Shown here piece after piece: positions 54,337 to 62,341 of a stretch of DNA of 64,000 nucleotides. The notes under the pieces were generated by a model that saw nothing but the letters and a program-made list of their open reading frames with translations, made no database searches and was not told the origin of the DNA. Position 1 is the first letter of the stretch; every line of letters starts with the position of its first letter. The stretch comes from Berkiella sp963829835 (GTDB lineage: Bacteria; Pseudomonadota; Gammaproteobacteria; Berkiellales; Berkiellaceae): the NCBI GenBank assembly GCA_963829835.1, contig CAWHKC010000003.1, forward strand, positions 496,001 to 560,000, read 5' to 3'. The position numbers were made by a program, and so were the translations under genes.

Positions 54337-54726
54337 TATTAATCTCCTTAAGTGTTTATTGAATTATCACAACACAATAGTAAGGGCATAATTTCGCAGT
54401 TCTGACCGATTCGCTAAAGTGTTAACCGAAAGCAGGCTCTTTCGGTTAGCAATCTAGAAATTTCGTGGCTTCTGGAAGGGTTAACTTTTTACGTTTTGGT
54501 TAAGTCAAGCGTTTTTCGGTTACGATCCGCTTGACAGGTTTTTTATGGGTCCTTGTTATAGAAGATTTATGCGGGCCGTTGACGCGCAAAATATGTCTAG
54601 TAAGTGGGGGAGGAAGTTGATCCAATATCAATATAATAGTGCAATAAACTTTTGTATATTTACAATATTTGGATTTCTTGCTAAATTTATTAAACTTTTT
54701 GTTCAGCTTACAGAAGGATACGCCCA
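54337..54726. other. 390-bp intergenic region
   Basis: AlpA promoter region. Contains a hairpin, AACCGAAAG with CTTTCGGTT at about 54422-54447, close upstream of alpA and a possible regulator site. No gene seen. Confidence 0.35.
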
Positions 54727-54843
54727 ATGGCTAAATCATCTAAGGTTTTACGTAACAAGATGTCTACCAAGGCTCAAAAATTGGCTGCTTTAAAAATCAA
54801 GCTAATGCTCAGAAAATTGAAAAGGGACACCCATGAAGGTTGA
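54727..54843 (+). pseudogene. remnant of an antitoxin gene similar to the one at 57851
   Basis: Reads MAKSSKVLRNKMSTKAQKLA and then diverges and stops after 38 codons. The intact antitoxin starts MAKSFKSLRSKMSAEAQKLA. DNA similarity extends to about 54815 (ATGCTCAG). No helix-turn-helix remains. A duplicated and decayed toxin-antitoxin copy. The 250 bp up to the next gene hold only its promoter region. Confidence 0.65.
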
Positions 54844-55094
54844 AAAGTTTTATTCCGACAGAAATGAGCAAAAGGGCATTTATGAAAGTAAATAGAAGAT
54901 GGAAGTCATTTATGAAATGAATTTAAATGCTTCACACTAAATAATATCCTTTGGGTAGGCTGTACAAAGGAAAACGAAAAAATATTTTAACAAAGTATAG
55001 TAATAATAAATTACTTCCTGTACGATTTTCAAATGTGTTAGATTTTCTTTGTTAATGTCAACATATTGAGAGTTTTGTATAAGAGAAGTGATTT

Positions 55095-56015
55095 ATGAAG
55101 TTGGTATGGTTAACGGATATCCACCTTAATTTTTTGGATGAAAGCAGGCGTTCAACGTTTTATGACAGCATTACAAATGATTGTGACGCTCTTGTCATTA
55201 GTGGCGATATTGCAGAAGCTACTTCAATAGTAAAAATACTTGAAGAAATGGCAGCTCATGTCAAAAAGCCTATATATTTTGTATTAGGTAACCATGACTA
55301 TTATCGTGGTCAGATTTATGTCGTTCGCGATTCAATAAGAATGGTTACAAACAACCACCCCCATTTATTCTGGTTAGAAGCCTGCGAACCTATTCTCTTA
55401 GATAAAGATATTCTATTAGTGGGGGCGGATGGCTGGGCCGATGGTCGTTATGGCGATTATAGTAATAGCTATGTAAATCTTAATGATAGTCGGCTGATTG
55501 CTGAATTATACCAACAAAGAATATTGGGTAGATTTCAATTGCTTGAAAAAATGCAGCAATTAGCGGATGAAGATGCCAAAAACCTATATGCCAAGTTAAT
55601 ATTAGCTGCCTCACATAATCCAAGCAAACTTATTGTGATAACCCATGTTCCACCATTTAGAGAAACTGCCATGCACGAAGGCAAAATAAGTGATGATGAT
55701 TTTTTACCTTTCTTTACCTCAAAGGCAACTGGAGATGTGCTATTAAAATTTGCTAAAGAACAACCATCAATGGAAGTTTTAGTATTATGTGGTCATAGCC
55801 ATGATGAGTGTAAATATCAACCTTTGGATAATTTAACCGTTTATGTTGGAAAAGCTGAATATAATCAGCCTAGCGTGCAAGGACTGATTGACACTCAAAA
55901 ATATGAGATTCGCTGGAGTGCTGAGAAAATCAGTCAAGCAACAAATATAGAAGCGATGGAAGCTTTTGATAAGATATTTGTGAAACACAAGAAGACAATG
56001 GATGCATTAAAGTGA
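55095..56015 (+). CDS. metallophosphoesterase, 306 aa
   Basis: Calcineurin-like phosphoesterase motifs in order: LTDIHLN (Asp8, His10), VISGDIAE, LGNHDYYRG, ITHVPPF and CGHSHDE. These bind two metal ions. The substrate is unknown. In this family the protein acts on phosphodiesters such as cyclic nucleotides or nucleic acids. No signal peptide. The next gene starts 16 bp after the stop, so the two are probably one operon, ending with a second phosphoesterase. Confidence 0.85.
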   Translation: MKLVWLTDIHLNFLDESRRSTFYDSITNDCDALVISGDIAEATSIVKILEEMAAHVKKPIYFVLGNHDYYRGQIYVVRDSIRMVTNNHPHLFWLEACEPILLDKDILLVGADGWADGRYGDYSNSYVNLNDSRLIAELYQQRILGRFQLLEKMQQLADEDAKNLYAKLILAASHNPSKLIVITHVPPFRETAMHEGKISDDDFLPFFTSKATGDVLLKFAKEQPSMEVLVLCGHSHDECKYQPLDNLTVYVGKAEYNQPSVQGLIDTQKYEIRWSAEKISQATNIEAMEAFDKIFVKHKKTMDALK

Positions 56016-56031
56016 TTGAGTGAAAAAGAAA

Positions 56032-56382
56032 ATGAATACTCACCAATTTGTATTGGTTTTGGATAATGAGAATGAAAAAACACCAAATCTTGAAGATAGG
56101 CTGTTTGAAGCTGGTTGCGATGATGCGTTAATTAATTTTAGAGATGGCAAAGTTTATTTAGATTTCGATCGAAAAGCGTCTTCACTTGATAAAGCTATAA
56201 ATAGTGCGATTAAGGATCTGGAGTCTTTTGGTTTTGTAGTGATTCAGCATTTAAATATCCCAAACAAAGAAACCACTGAAGCTATGGAAAATGTTAAAAA
56301 TAAAGTTGGGCTCAAAAAATTTAATAGTACTGAAGAAATTTTAGATTTGCATTCTGACGATATTGATGAATATTTTGAATAA
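56032..56382 (+). CDS. small conserved protein between phosphoesterases, 116 aa
   Basis: ATG 56032 (MNTHQFVLVLDNENEKTPNL) is preferred to GTG 56020. LEDRLFEAGCDDALINFRDG then KVYLDFDRKASSLDKAINSA resembles a family of short proteins whose longer members continue with a VGLxxIAELLG helix-turn-helix. Here VGLKKFNSTEEILDL takes that place. It may be a small DNA-binding or antitoxin-like protein. Confidence 0.5.
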   Translation: MNTHQFVLVLDNENEKTPNLEDRLFEAGCDDALINFRDGKVYLDFDRKASSLDKAINSAIKDLESFGFVVIQHLNIPNKETTEAMENVKNKVGLKKFNSTEEILDLHSDDIDEYFE

Positions 56383-56405
56383 GCTGTATTTGGAAGTAAA
56401 TTTTG

Positions 56406-57359
56406 ATGCGTATCTTATTAATTAGCGACACTCATGGCAATCTAGATATCATTAATCAGCTGATTGAAAAGACTAAAGCAGATATAGTAATTCATGCCGG
56501 TGATTTTGGGTTTTATGATGAATCAAGTTATCAGCATTTGAGTTCACGTGAACTTCTATTGTTAATCACACATTCGCCTTATCGAAAAGAATATTCAGTA
56601 GATAAACAAACGAATAAAGAAGCACTTATTGAGATTGTTAAAAAACATCAACTTTTGGGTGATTTCTCCGATTATCTGAATCATAAAAAGGCGTTTCATA
56701 AACCAGTCTATGCCGTTTATGGAAATCATGAAGATGTGGGTGTTATTAAAAAAATTAAAGTTAACCCTATTCATAACTTTCATCTTTTGGACGAGAATAA
56801 TATTTATCCAATCAATGAAAACGATGAATTAGCTTTTAGGGTTTTTGGATTGGGTGGCAACTTTTTAGTGGGTCAAAAAATGCTCAACAAGCCCATTGCA
56901 GGAAGTGCTGGCAAAGTATGGGCAACACTGCATCAGTTTGGTGTTTTGTACCAAAAGCTTGAGGATAAAACTAAACACTCAATTTTTGTTTCACACGTCA
57001 GTCCAGGAAAAGAACCTTTACTCACTCGGCTGATAATTCATTTTATGCCCAAATTTTGGATTAGTGGCCATATGGGGGCGCCTTATACTTGCATATGGAA
57101 TCAATTTACTATTCGAGAGATGGATGAATCGATAGCTTGGTTTGATTCACAATTAGATCGGTTAGATGCTTTGCAACTTGACAATGCAACTTCTGAAGCT
57201 AAATTGGCGTTTGATTTGATTACACGTGAAATTTTGCGTGATGAATATTGGTTTAGGAAGTTATGGAATATAAATGTTCCTGATGCGAAAGATGGGTATG
57301 CGGTTTTAAATTTTGATAATGGAAGATTTTATATTCATAGTTATGCAGGATTTAGTTGA
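56406..57359 (+). CDS. metallophosphoesterase, 317 aa
   Basis: ATG 56406. Motifs: LISDTHGNLD (Asp, His), VIHAGDFGF, YGNHEDVGV, FVSHVSPG and WISGHMGAPY. A second calcineurin-like phosphoesterase, not closely similar to that at 55095 and longer at the C-terminus (LITREILRDEYWFRKLWNIN). Last gene of the probable three-gene operon. Substrate unknown. Confidence 0.8.
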   Translation: MRILLISDTHGNLDIINQLIEKTKADIVIHAGDFGFYDESSYQHLSSRELLLLITHSPYRKEYSVDKQTNKEALIEIVKKHQLLGDFSDYLNHKKAFHKPVYAVYGNHEDVGVIKKIKVNPIHNFHLLDENNIYPINENDELAFRVFGLGGNFLVGQKMLNKPIAGSAGKVWATLHQFGVLYQKLEDKTKHSIFVSHVSPGKEPLLTRLIIHFMPKFWISGHMGAPYTCIWNQFTIREMDESIAWFDSQLDRLDALQLDNATSEAKLAFDLITREILRDEYWFRKLWNINVPDAKDGYAVLNFDNGRFYIHSYAGFS

Positions 57360-57495
57360 TTTTTACGAGTTCGAAAGGGCCACCGATGGGTCTAATAAAT
57401 GGGTATATACAAGCATTTGGGTTAGTATTGTTGCTTAAAATATAACCTTGAAGACATATGTCTTTTGTGTAATACTATTAGAAATGGAGTTTTGT

Positions 57496-57858
57496 ATGTG
57501 GGATGTTGAATATACAAATGAATTTGAGAATTGGTGGGATAGTTTAACAGAAAGTGAACAGGTAGATATATCTGCAAGTGTCGGTTTGCTGGAAGCACGT
57601 GGGCCTGCTTTGGGATTTCCTCATTCATCTGGTATTAATGATTCTAAACATCAACATATGAGGGAACTAAGGGTTCAACACAAAGGAAAGCCCTACAGAG
57701 TTCTTTATGCATTTGATCCAAGAAGAACTGCATTGTTGCTTATTGGTGGTGATAAGACAGGTAATGATCGTTGGTATGAAATATATGTTCCTGTAGCAGA
57801 TAATTTGTACGATCAGCATATTAAAAGCTTAAAAAAGGAGGGTATCCTCGATGGCTAA
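57496..57858 (+). CDS. higB: HigB/RelE-superfamily toxin
   Basis: ATG 57496 (MWDVEYTNEFENWWDSLTES) has ATGGAG upstream. The longer frame from 57448 lacks a site. RELRVQHKGKPYRVLYAFDP then RRTALLLIGGDKTGND matches gp49/HigB toxins (Arg and Asp/Lys of the RelE fold). These are ribosome-dependent mRNA interferases. Overlaps the antitoxin by 8 bp, toxin first, as in higBA. Confidence 0.85.
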   Translation: MWDVEYTNEFENWWDSLTESEQVDISASVGLLEARGPALGFPHSSGINDSKHQHMRELRVQHKGKPYRVLYAFDPRRTALLLIGGDKTGNDRWYEIYVPVADNLYDQHIKSLKKEGILDG

Positions 57859-58180
57859 ATCATTTAAAAGTCTACGCAGCAAGATGTCTGCTGAAGCTCA
57901 AAAATTGGCTTCTGAAAAAACTACTCAAATGCTCAGTGAAATGCCTTTACAAGAACTTCGTCAAGCGCGCCATCTTAGCCAAGAACAGATTGCAAGTGTG
58001 TTATCGACTAAGCAAGCTAATATTTCTCGTCTTGAGCAAAGAACGGATATGTATATTTCCTCATTGCGTAGTTATATTGAAGCAATGGGGGGACAATTAG
58101 ATATTATTGCCCGTTTTCCCGAAGGCGATGTGCATATTACTCAGTTTAAAGAGATTGAAAATAACCATAAAAGCATTTGA
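57851..58180 (+). CDS. higA: HigA-type XRE antitoxin
   Basis: 109 residues. LQELRQARHLSQEQIASVLS followed by TKQANISRLEQRTDMYISSL is an XRE/Cro helix-turn-helix. It neutralises the upstream toxin and represses the operon by family analogy. The 5' third is duplicated as a remnant at 54727. Confidence 0.9.
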   Translation: MAKSFKSLRSKMSAEAQKLASEKTTQMLSEMPLQELRQARHLSQEQIASVLSTKQANISRLEQRTDMYISSLRSYIEAMGGQLDIIARFPEGDVHITQFKEIENNHKSI

Positions 58181-58189
58181 CTACAATGG

Positions 58190-58277
58190 GAGTGGTGCCA
58201 GGCATGAGTTTGTGAGTTTCTACCCCCTCTATATATGAATAAGCAAAGAAATGAACAATTTCAAGTCTGGCACCGCA
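58190..58277. repeat. inverted repeat around GTGCCAGGC / GTCTGGCACC
   Basis: GTGGTGCCAGGC at about 58191 pairs with GTCTGGCACCGC at 58263, 3' of the higBA operon. Single halves (GGTGCCAGG) occur at 24197 and 39458. A second short palindrome family. Confidence 0.5.
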
Positions 58278-58326
58278 TTCCTTAAATCCAAAATGTTTTA
58301 AAATGCGTTAGCATCTCAAATCCTTT

Positions 58327-58755
58327 TTATTTGGCATTTATATTTTTCTCAAAAATTAATTCACTATTTTTATATCCGATTCGGCGACGGCAACGTTTTT
58401 TTAGTCTCACGATATTGCGTACGGGCATTTGGGTTGTTTTTCCTTCATTATATTCCTTTTCAGCGCTTCCTGGTTCAAAAGCAATATCTAAGCGTTTTAA
58501 TGCTGCTCTTAGAGTGGAATCAGTGCCGTTTTTGATTAGAGGAGCATTGGAATACTTTGAGGGATATGCTTTGGCGAAAATGCCTTTCCCAATCTTCACC
58601 AACTTTTTTTCTTCTATGAGTTTATTAATCACGCGACTTATCTGACGATAAGACCCCAGATCACTTAAATCTTTGCGTAAAACAACACTACCGCGAATCG
58701 AATTGATACGGATGAGGGCTTTGTATTCGATGCTTTCAGAGTATTTAACACGCAT
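58327..58755 (-). CDS. AbiEi/DUF6088-like antitoxin-type regulator
   Basis: ATG 58755 (MRVKYSESIEYKALIRINSI). RGSVVLRKDLSDLGSYRQIS then RVINKLIEEKKLVKIGKGIF is the N-terminal winged helix of AbiEi-like antitoxins (pattern GxVFLRxDFxDLG-Y-QV-RAL--L--KG-LVRIGxGVYAKA). The C-terminus has a basic cluster (RLKKRCRRRIGYKNS). No AbiEii toxin follows. Two operator-like repeats sit around its promoter, which fits autoregulation. Confidence 0.65.
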   Translation of the reverse strand: MRVKYSESIEYKALIRINSIRGSVVLRKDLSDLGSYRQISRVINKLIEEKKLVKIGKGIFAKAYPSKYSNAPLIKNGTDSTLRAALKRLDIAFEPGSAEKEYNEGKTTQMPVRNIVRLKKRCRRRIGYKNSELIFEKNINAK

Positions 58756-58765
58756 GCGGAATCGC

Positions 58766-58836
58766 CAATTTGGGACATATAATACATTATAGCATGGTAG
58801 GAAGCGACAGACAATTTGGGACATATAATCATTATA
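58766..58836 (-). promoter_or_regulatory. promoter flanked by two exact 18-bp direct repeats
   Basis: CAATTTGGGACATATAAT occurs at 58766-58783 and 58812-58829, each followed by CATTATA (with one extra A in the first). On the minus strand TTGTCT and TATAAT are 17 bp apart between them. One repeat lies over the transcription start, the other upstream of the -35 box: a classical repressor arrangement. Confidence 0.65.
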
Positions 58837-58839
58837 ACT

Positions 58840-59134
58840 AAATGATATATAAGTATAAATTAAAATATATAAAGGTGTGCTTTGCTAAGTGATGGAGTTC
58901 GTTTAAGTGTATTTACTCATTATCAAAAACTTTTCACTATAGTCTTGGAGCGCTCAACCATGAAATGTGTATACCATGTATCCGAACATGTGTTTGCATG
59001 TATCCAGTCTGTACATTTGTATGCGCTCGAATCCTAAAGATTTTTGATGGGCGAATACGGGATTCGCCCCTACAAAGAGACAGATCTTCATTCGTGAAAT
59101 TTAAGACTAAGGGATTTGAAGATAGTTAGCTTCT
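58840..59134. other. intergenic region with GGGCGAAT...ATTCGCCC repeat
   Basis: No gene seen. At 59049-59069 GGGCGAATACGGGATTCGCCC is an 8-bp stem with a 5-base loop, followed by CTAC, a form seen in many genomes as an interspersed repeat. Confidence 0.4.
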
Positions 59135-59400
59135 TCCTACGCTCAGAAGCTTCGGAAGACAGGCTGCAAGGCATAAGATTTTGTGGTGTGCTTGTTAACT
59201 AAATAAATTATGTGCTGAAATTGCCCGCCTACTCCAAGAAGCTTCGGCGTTTGTCGCGCTGTAGCACGAAGTGCGAAAGCGGACGGCATAAGCATCTACG
59301 TTTAGACTTAGGGATACCAAAGAGGCCCGCCTACGCTAAGAAGCTTCGGCGCGGCATAAGATTTTGTAGAGTTCGCTGAAAGCGAGCTAACAAAATCTAA
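59135..59400. repeat. cluster of three related palindromic repeats beside tRNA-Arg
   Basis: Copies or parts begin near 59135 (CCTACGCTCAGAAGCTTCGG, with CATAAGATTTTGT after it), 59228 (GCCCGCCTACTCCAAGAAGC) and 59324 (GCCCGCCTACGCTAAGAAGC, GGCATAAGATTTTGT...ACAAAATCTAATGG). The last one abuts and pairs with the tRNA 3' end (GGCGC...GCGCC, GCCCG...CGGGC). A fourth copy is at 46856. Confidence 0.6.
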
Positions 59401-59476
59401 TGGCGCCTCGGGCAGGAATCGAACCTGCGACCTGCCCCTTAGGAGGGGGCCGCGCTATCCACTGTGCCACCGAGGC
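59401..59476 (-). tRNA. tRNA-Arg (anticodon CCU)
   Basis: 76 bases, with the CCA end encoded (TGG at 59401-59403). Acceptor GCCTCGG/CCGAGGC, D arm with AGTGGATAGC, anticodon stem GCCCC/GGGGC around TCCTAAG (anticodon CCT), T arm CAGGTTCGATTCCTG. Reads AGG codons. Its 3' end is copied at 46929-46943. Confidence 0.97.
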
Positions 59477-59491
59477 TTTATAAGGCTAAAT

Positions 59492-59635
59492 TTAGATAAA
59501 GAATTCGTAGGTCGCTGTGACGAATAGGGAAATGACCGCTAGGCCAAATAGAACCTTAAGAAGTGGTATACCGAAGGGTTGGTAAGGCTTTAATTCCATC
59601 TCGAGGGTTTGCTGAATTTGCTTCTTTGGATGCAT
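59492..59635 (-). CDS. 47-residue single-pass membrane peptide
   Basis: ATG 59635: MHPKKQIQQTLEMELKPYQP, then IPLLKVLFGLAVISLFVTAT and YEFFI. A cytoplasmic basic head and one transmembrane helix. It ends 15 bp before the tRNA 5' end, between the tRNA and the flagellar operon. Small inner-membrane proteins of this build are common, but I cannot name the family. Weak ribosome site. Confidence 0.5.
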   Translation of the reverse strand: MHPKKQIQQTLEMELKPYQPFGIPLLKVLFGLAVISLFVTATYEFFI

Positions 59636-59723
59636 GACTAGACTTCGCTACTTAAAAATGAAACGAACGCATTCTAACATGGGGATATGGGATGTGCCAC
59701 GCAAAAAAATAAGTTGGAATTCT

Positions 59724-60536
59724 TTAATAATTAAGTTGATTAAGATTGCGCGTGGGATGCAAATGCATCACTAAGGTTGATAAAAACTTTAAGCCGACGT
59801 TATCTAATTGATGAAATTGACAACCTAATACCGTTTTTTGTTTACCGCTCTCATATCCACAATATTTTATATCTAATGTGAATTCTTGTGCAGGCATAAA
59901 GGGCGAAACGATGCGGCAATGTTCAATTTTAGAGAACTTATCAAAAATACTTTTCACATTGCGCGGTAAATTAAGACACATGCCGGTTAATGAAATATCA
60001 GTGATATGAGCCCGTACAATGCCTTGTCCCGGCACCAGAAAATCGGCACTCATGGCGATATCACTAGGGATCTGCATTCTGGAAGAGGCTCGTCTTTGCA
60101 TATATTCAATGTGACTTGGAAAAGCCAGGCGATAAAAACTGATCCCATCGATAGTTCCAAAATCAAGCACTCTGGACTGAAAGAAGATGAAAATACCACT
60201 TTCTTTGGCAGTAATAATAAAAGGGCGGCCCTGACAGGCTAAATGATGGGCCTCTGGTGAATTAAATTCATCGATAATAATAAACTGGTGATTCGCATCA
60301 ACATCCAGCACCATCGAAATAAAAGACTCTGAACCGTGTTCGAATTGTATGGAAAGAGGGATGCGTTCTTTTTTTAAACTGTTGAGAATTTTATCGTATA
60401 ACTTTGAATTATTAATTGCCTTTGGAGCAGGCAAAGCGCTCTTTTTTAAAAATCTTTTTGGCAGCTTTTTCAACAATATAGTAGGGATCGACCATTTTTT
60501 TGATAATAAAGACTGAAAGTACGACAACATTTTCAT
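59724..60536 (-). CDS. PilZ-domain protein (YcgR-like flagellar brake)
   Basis: 270 residues. Residues about 50-140 resemble the YcgR N-domain (IPLSIQFEHGSESFISMVLD). The PilZ part has RRASSRMQIP (RxxxR c-di-GMP loop) and ITDISLTGMCLNL (D-S-x-x-G), and ends LGCQFHQL. It binds c-di-GMP and slows flagellar rotation in enterics. It overlaps flgN by 4 bp and is the last gene of the flgA-flgM-flgN unit. Confidence 0.85.
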   Translation of the reverse strand: MKMLSYFQSLLSKKWSIPTILLKKLPKRFLKKSALPAPKAINNSKLYDKILNSLKKERIPLSIQFEHGSESFISMVLDVDANHQFIIIDEFNSPEAHHLACQGRPFIITAKESGIFIFFQSRVLDFGTIDGISFYRLAFPSHIEYMQRRASSRMQIPSDIAMSADFLVPGQGIVRAHITDISLTGMCLNLPRNVKSIFDKFSKIEHCRIVSPFMPAQEFTLDIKYCGYESGKQKTVLGCQFHQLDNVGLKFLSTLVMHLHPTRNLNQLNY

Positions 60537-61021
60537 GCTTTAATATCTCGAGTGGAAACGGGAATGTTATATTTTTTAGATTGATTTGAATAAACCGCGT
60601 CTTTAGGTCGTTGCGTAATGATTTGCAACAAACTGTCATTATGATTTTTTAAGGTGGTTATCATGACGCCATTGACCATATTTTTACGATCGCATTCTTT
60701 TAGTGAAGCCTTGATTTCCTGCCAGAGGTTTTGCAAATAATCTTGTTTATTATGGGGGAATTTAGAAATAATATTTAATACACTGGCTTCGTTAAAGGGG
60801 AAATGTCCATTGCTAAGCATGGTTTGGCATTGTGAGCTAATCTGTTCCAACGATTGAATGAGAAGACGCTTTGTAGCAAGGGCTTCATCAAGTTCAGCAT
60901 GTTTGTTTTCTTGAAGAAGAACTTTTTCAGCATCAAGCGTTGCAATAAATTGCTGTAAATTTTGATAGATTTCATGCAATGTGTTTTCAAAACTCTCTAA
61001 AAACTGTGGCTGCCCCATCAT
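60533..61021 (-). CDS. flgN: flagellar chaperone FlgN
   Basis: 162 residues, helical and coiled. QFIATLDAEKVLLQENKHAE, ALATKRLLIQSLEQIS and NHNDSLLQIITQRPKDAVYS match FlgN (chaperone for hook-filament junction proteins). It starts 3 bp after the flgM stop. Confidence 0.8.
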   Translation of the reverse strand: MMGQPQFLESFENTLHEIYQNLQQFIATLDAEKVLLQENKHAELDEALATKRLLIQSLEQISSQCQTMLSNGHFPFNEASVLNIISKFPHNKQDYLQNLWQEIKASLKECDRKNMVNGVMITTLKNHNDSLLQIITQRPKDAVYSNQSKKYNIPVSTRDIKA

Positions 61022-61023
61022 GA

Positions 61024-61344
61024 TTATTTTCCTGATAGTTGCGGATCATTTTTCTTGAAAAGTTCGCTTTCCAAGCCAAGTATTTTCTCTGCGATATTCA
61101 TAGCATTTATTTCGAATTCTCGATTAGCTAATTTGTTTTTGATCGTTTCCACCTTTTGCATATCAACAATCGGCGTTTCAAGGATCCGTTGTTGTAATGT
61201 TTGCATTGGGGTTGATCGTTGTGTCACTGTGCTAGAGGTCTCTTCTTGGGTTTTGGAAGCAGAGATGGCTTTTTTAACCTCTTTTCTCGCATCTTCCATG
61301 AGACCAGCATTATCAGACATAATCTCACTCATTTTAACGGACAT
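61024..61344 (-). CDS. flgM: anti-sigma-28 factor FlgM
   Basis: 106 residues. The C-terminal VETIKNKLANREFEINAMNI and AEKILGLESELF is the sigma-28-binding helix pair of FlgM. The disordered Ser/Thr-rich N-terminal half is normal for the family. Secreted through the hook-basal body to release FliA. Confidence 0.85.
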   Translation of the reverse strand: MSVKMSEIMSDNAGLMEDARKEVKKAISASKTQEETSSTVTQRSTPMQTLQQRILETPIVDMQKVETIKNKLANREFEINAMNIAEKILGLESELFKKNDPQLSGK

Positions 61345-61372
61345 AGGGCAAACTCCATTTTAAAGCGATACA

Positions 61373-62080
61373 TTATAAAGGGATCGTTGTCGAGCCAAAA
61401 TCAGAAACCATGGCATCAACAATTTTATTTGATCGAGTATTCTTTACCTTAACCATTTCACCTTTAGCGCCATCATTCTGCGCTATTCCCGTTCCTTCGA
61501 TGGTTAAACCTGGTACTGAAATGACTATTTTAACAATCTCACCACGATGAACCAGCGTCGGACGCTTTAGCATATGATGCTTGATAACTGTACCTGATGG
61601 TATCGGTTTTTGTGCGGCTAAGCCAATGAGTTCATCCATTGATTGAAAATAGCCCTCACTTAGTTGGGTTACATCTTGGCGACTTAATTGCAGATCGGCT
61701 GCTCCAATTAAGTGATCTCTCATTAATTGTTGCGTTGTTACAACAACTTGCTTAAACAGTTGTACTTTAATGGGAACGCGAACAGCCCATTTTTTAGGTG
61801 AAGAGCAGGATACTTTTACAGTAAAGTTATTTTGATTTAAGTTGCCAAATTCCACTTCAGGAGTAAGTAAGTCATTGCATTTTTCAAGTTGCAACCGATT
61901 GTCGAGTTGGCCAACATTGACAACAAAATCCGCTTTATCTTTATAGTGATCACTCAATGAATGCTGAACATATTGCTTTACCGTCTCATCTATCTCATTC
62001 AACGATTGAGGATCTGCATGACAAACTTGCGTCGCCATTAGTAATAGGCAAATAAAGGTCGTTTTATATAGTTTCAACAT
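61373..62080 (-). CDS. flgA: flagellar P-ring chaperone FlgA
   Basis: Start ATG 62080 (MLKLYKTTFICLLLMATQVC followed by HA, a signal peptide). SAF-like domain: VTTQQLMRDHLIGAADLQLS, PSGTVIKHHMLKRPTLVHRG and VKVKNTRSNKIVDAMV. A periplasmic chaperone for FlgI. It reads divergently from flgB and has its own sigma-54 promoter. Confidence 0.9.
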   Translation of the reverse strand: MLKLYKTTFICLLLMATQVCHADPQSLNEIDETVKQYVQHSLSDHYKDKADFVVNVGQLDNRLQLEKCNDLLTPEVEFGNLNQNNFTVKVSCSSPKKWAVRVPIKVQLFKQVVVTTQQLMRDHLIGAADLQLSRQDVTQLSEGYFQSMDELIGLAAQKPIPSGTVIKHHMLKRPTLVHRGEIVKIVISVPGLTIEGTGIAQNDGAKGEMVKVKNTRSNKIVDAMVSDFGSTTIPL

Positions 62081-62135
62081 AATCAATCCATAGGGTGTCA
62101 ATTTGTTGACAGATAAAATCTTGTTATCAAATGAA

Positions 62136-62152
62136 AAGCATAATTTATGCCA
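62136..62152 (-). promoter_or_regulatory. sigma-54 promoter for flgA
   Basis: On the minus strand TGGCATAAATTATGCTTT: GG and GC are separated by exactly 10 bases, and TGGCA and TGCTT match the -24/-12 elements. It lies 56 bp before the flgA start. Confidence 0.7.
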
Positions 62153-62189
62153 TGTTAAGGTTGAATAAAAATTAAAGATAAATATTTAC

Positions 62190-62227
62190 AGCGGAAAACA
62201 CTTTGCCATAAGCGGAAAGAGTTTGCC
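62190..62227 (+). promoter_or_regulatory. tandem activator-site candidates between flgA and flgB
   Basis: AGCGGAAAACACTTTGCC (62190-62207) and AGCGGAAAGAGTTTGCC (62211-62227) are direct repeats, 21 bp apart, each an imperfect dyad (GGAAA...TTTGCC). They lie between two sigma-54 promoters, as expected for a FleQ/FlrC-type activator. Confidence 0.55.
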
Positions 62228-62291
62228 CTTAATCAACGACAGCGAAACATATTTTTATTGTAAGTCCATGATTAAGCGAGATTAATTATTT

Positions 62292-62307
62292 TGGCATCGA
62301 ACTTGCT
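62292..62307 (+). promoter_or_regulatory. sigma-54 promoter for flgBCDE
   Basis: TGGCATCGAACTTGCT: GG and GC are 10 bases apart, matching TGGCAC-N5-TTGCT with one change. 35 bp before flgB. Confidence 0.85.
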
Positions 62308-62341
62308 AAATATTGAATAATCGCGATTGAGGATAAGCATT

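Noticed and set aside
62327..62341. TTG start five codons upstream for flgB
   Set aside because: ATG 62342 gives the standard FlgB N-terminus and has a GAGG site.
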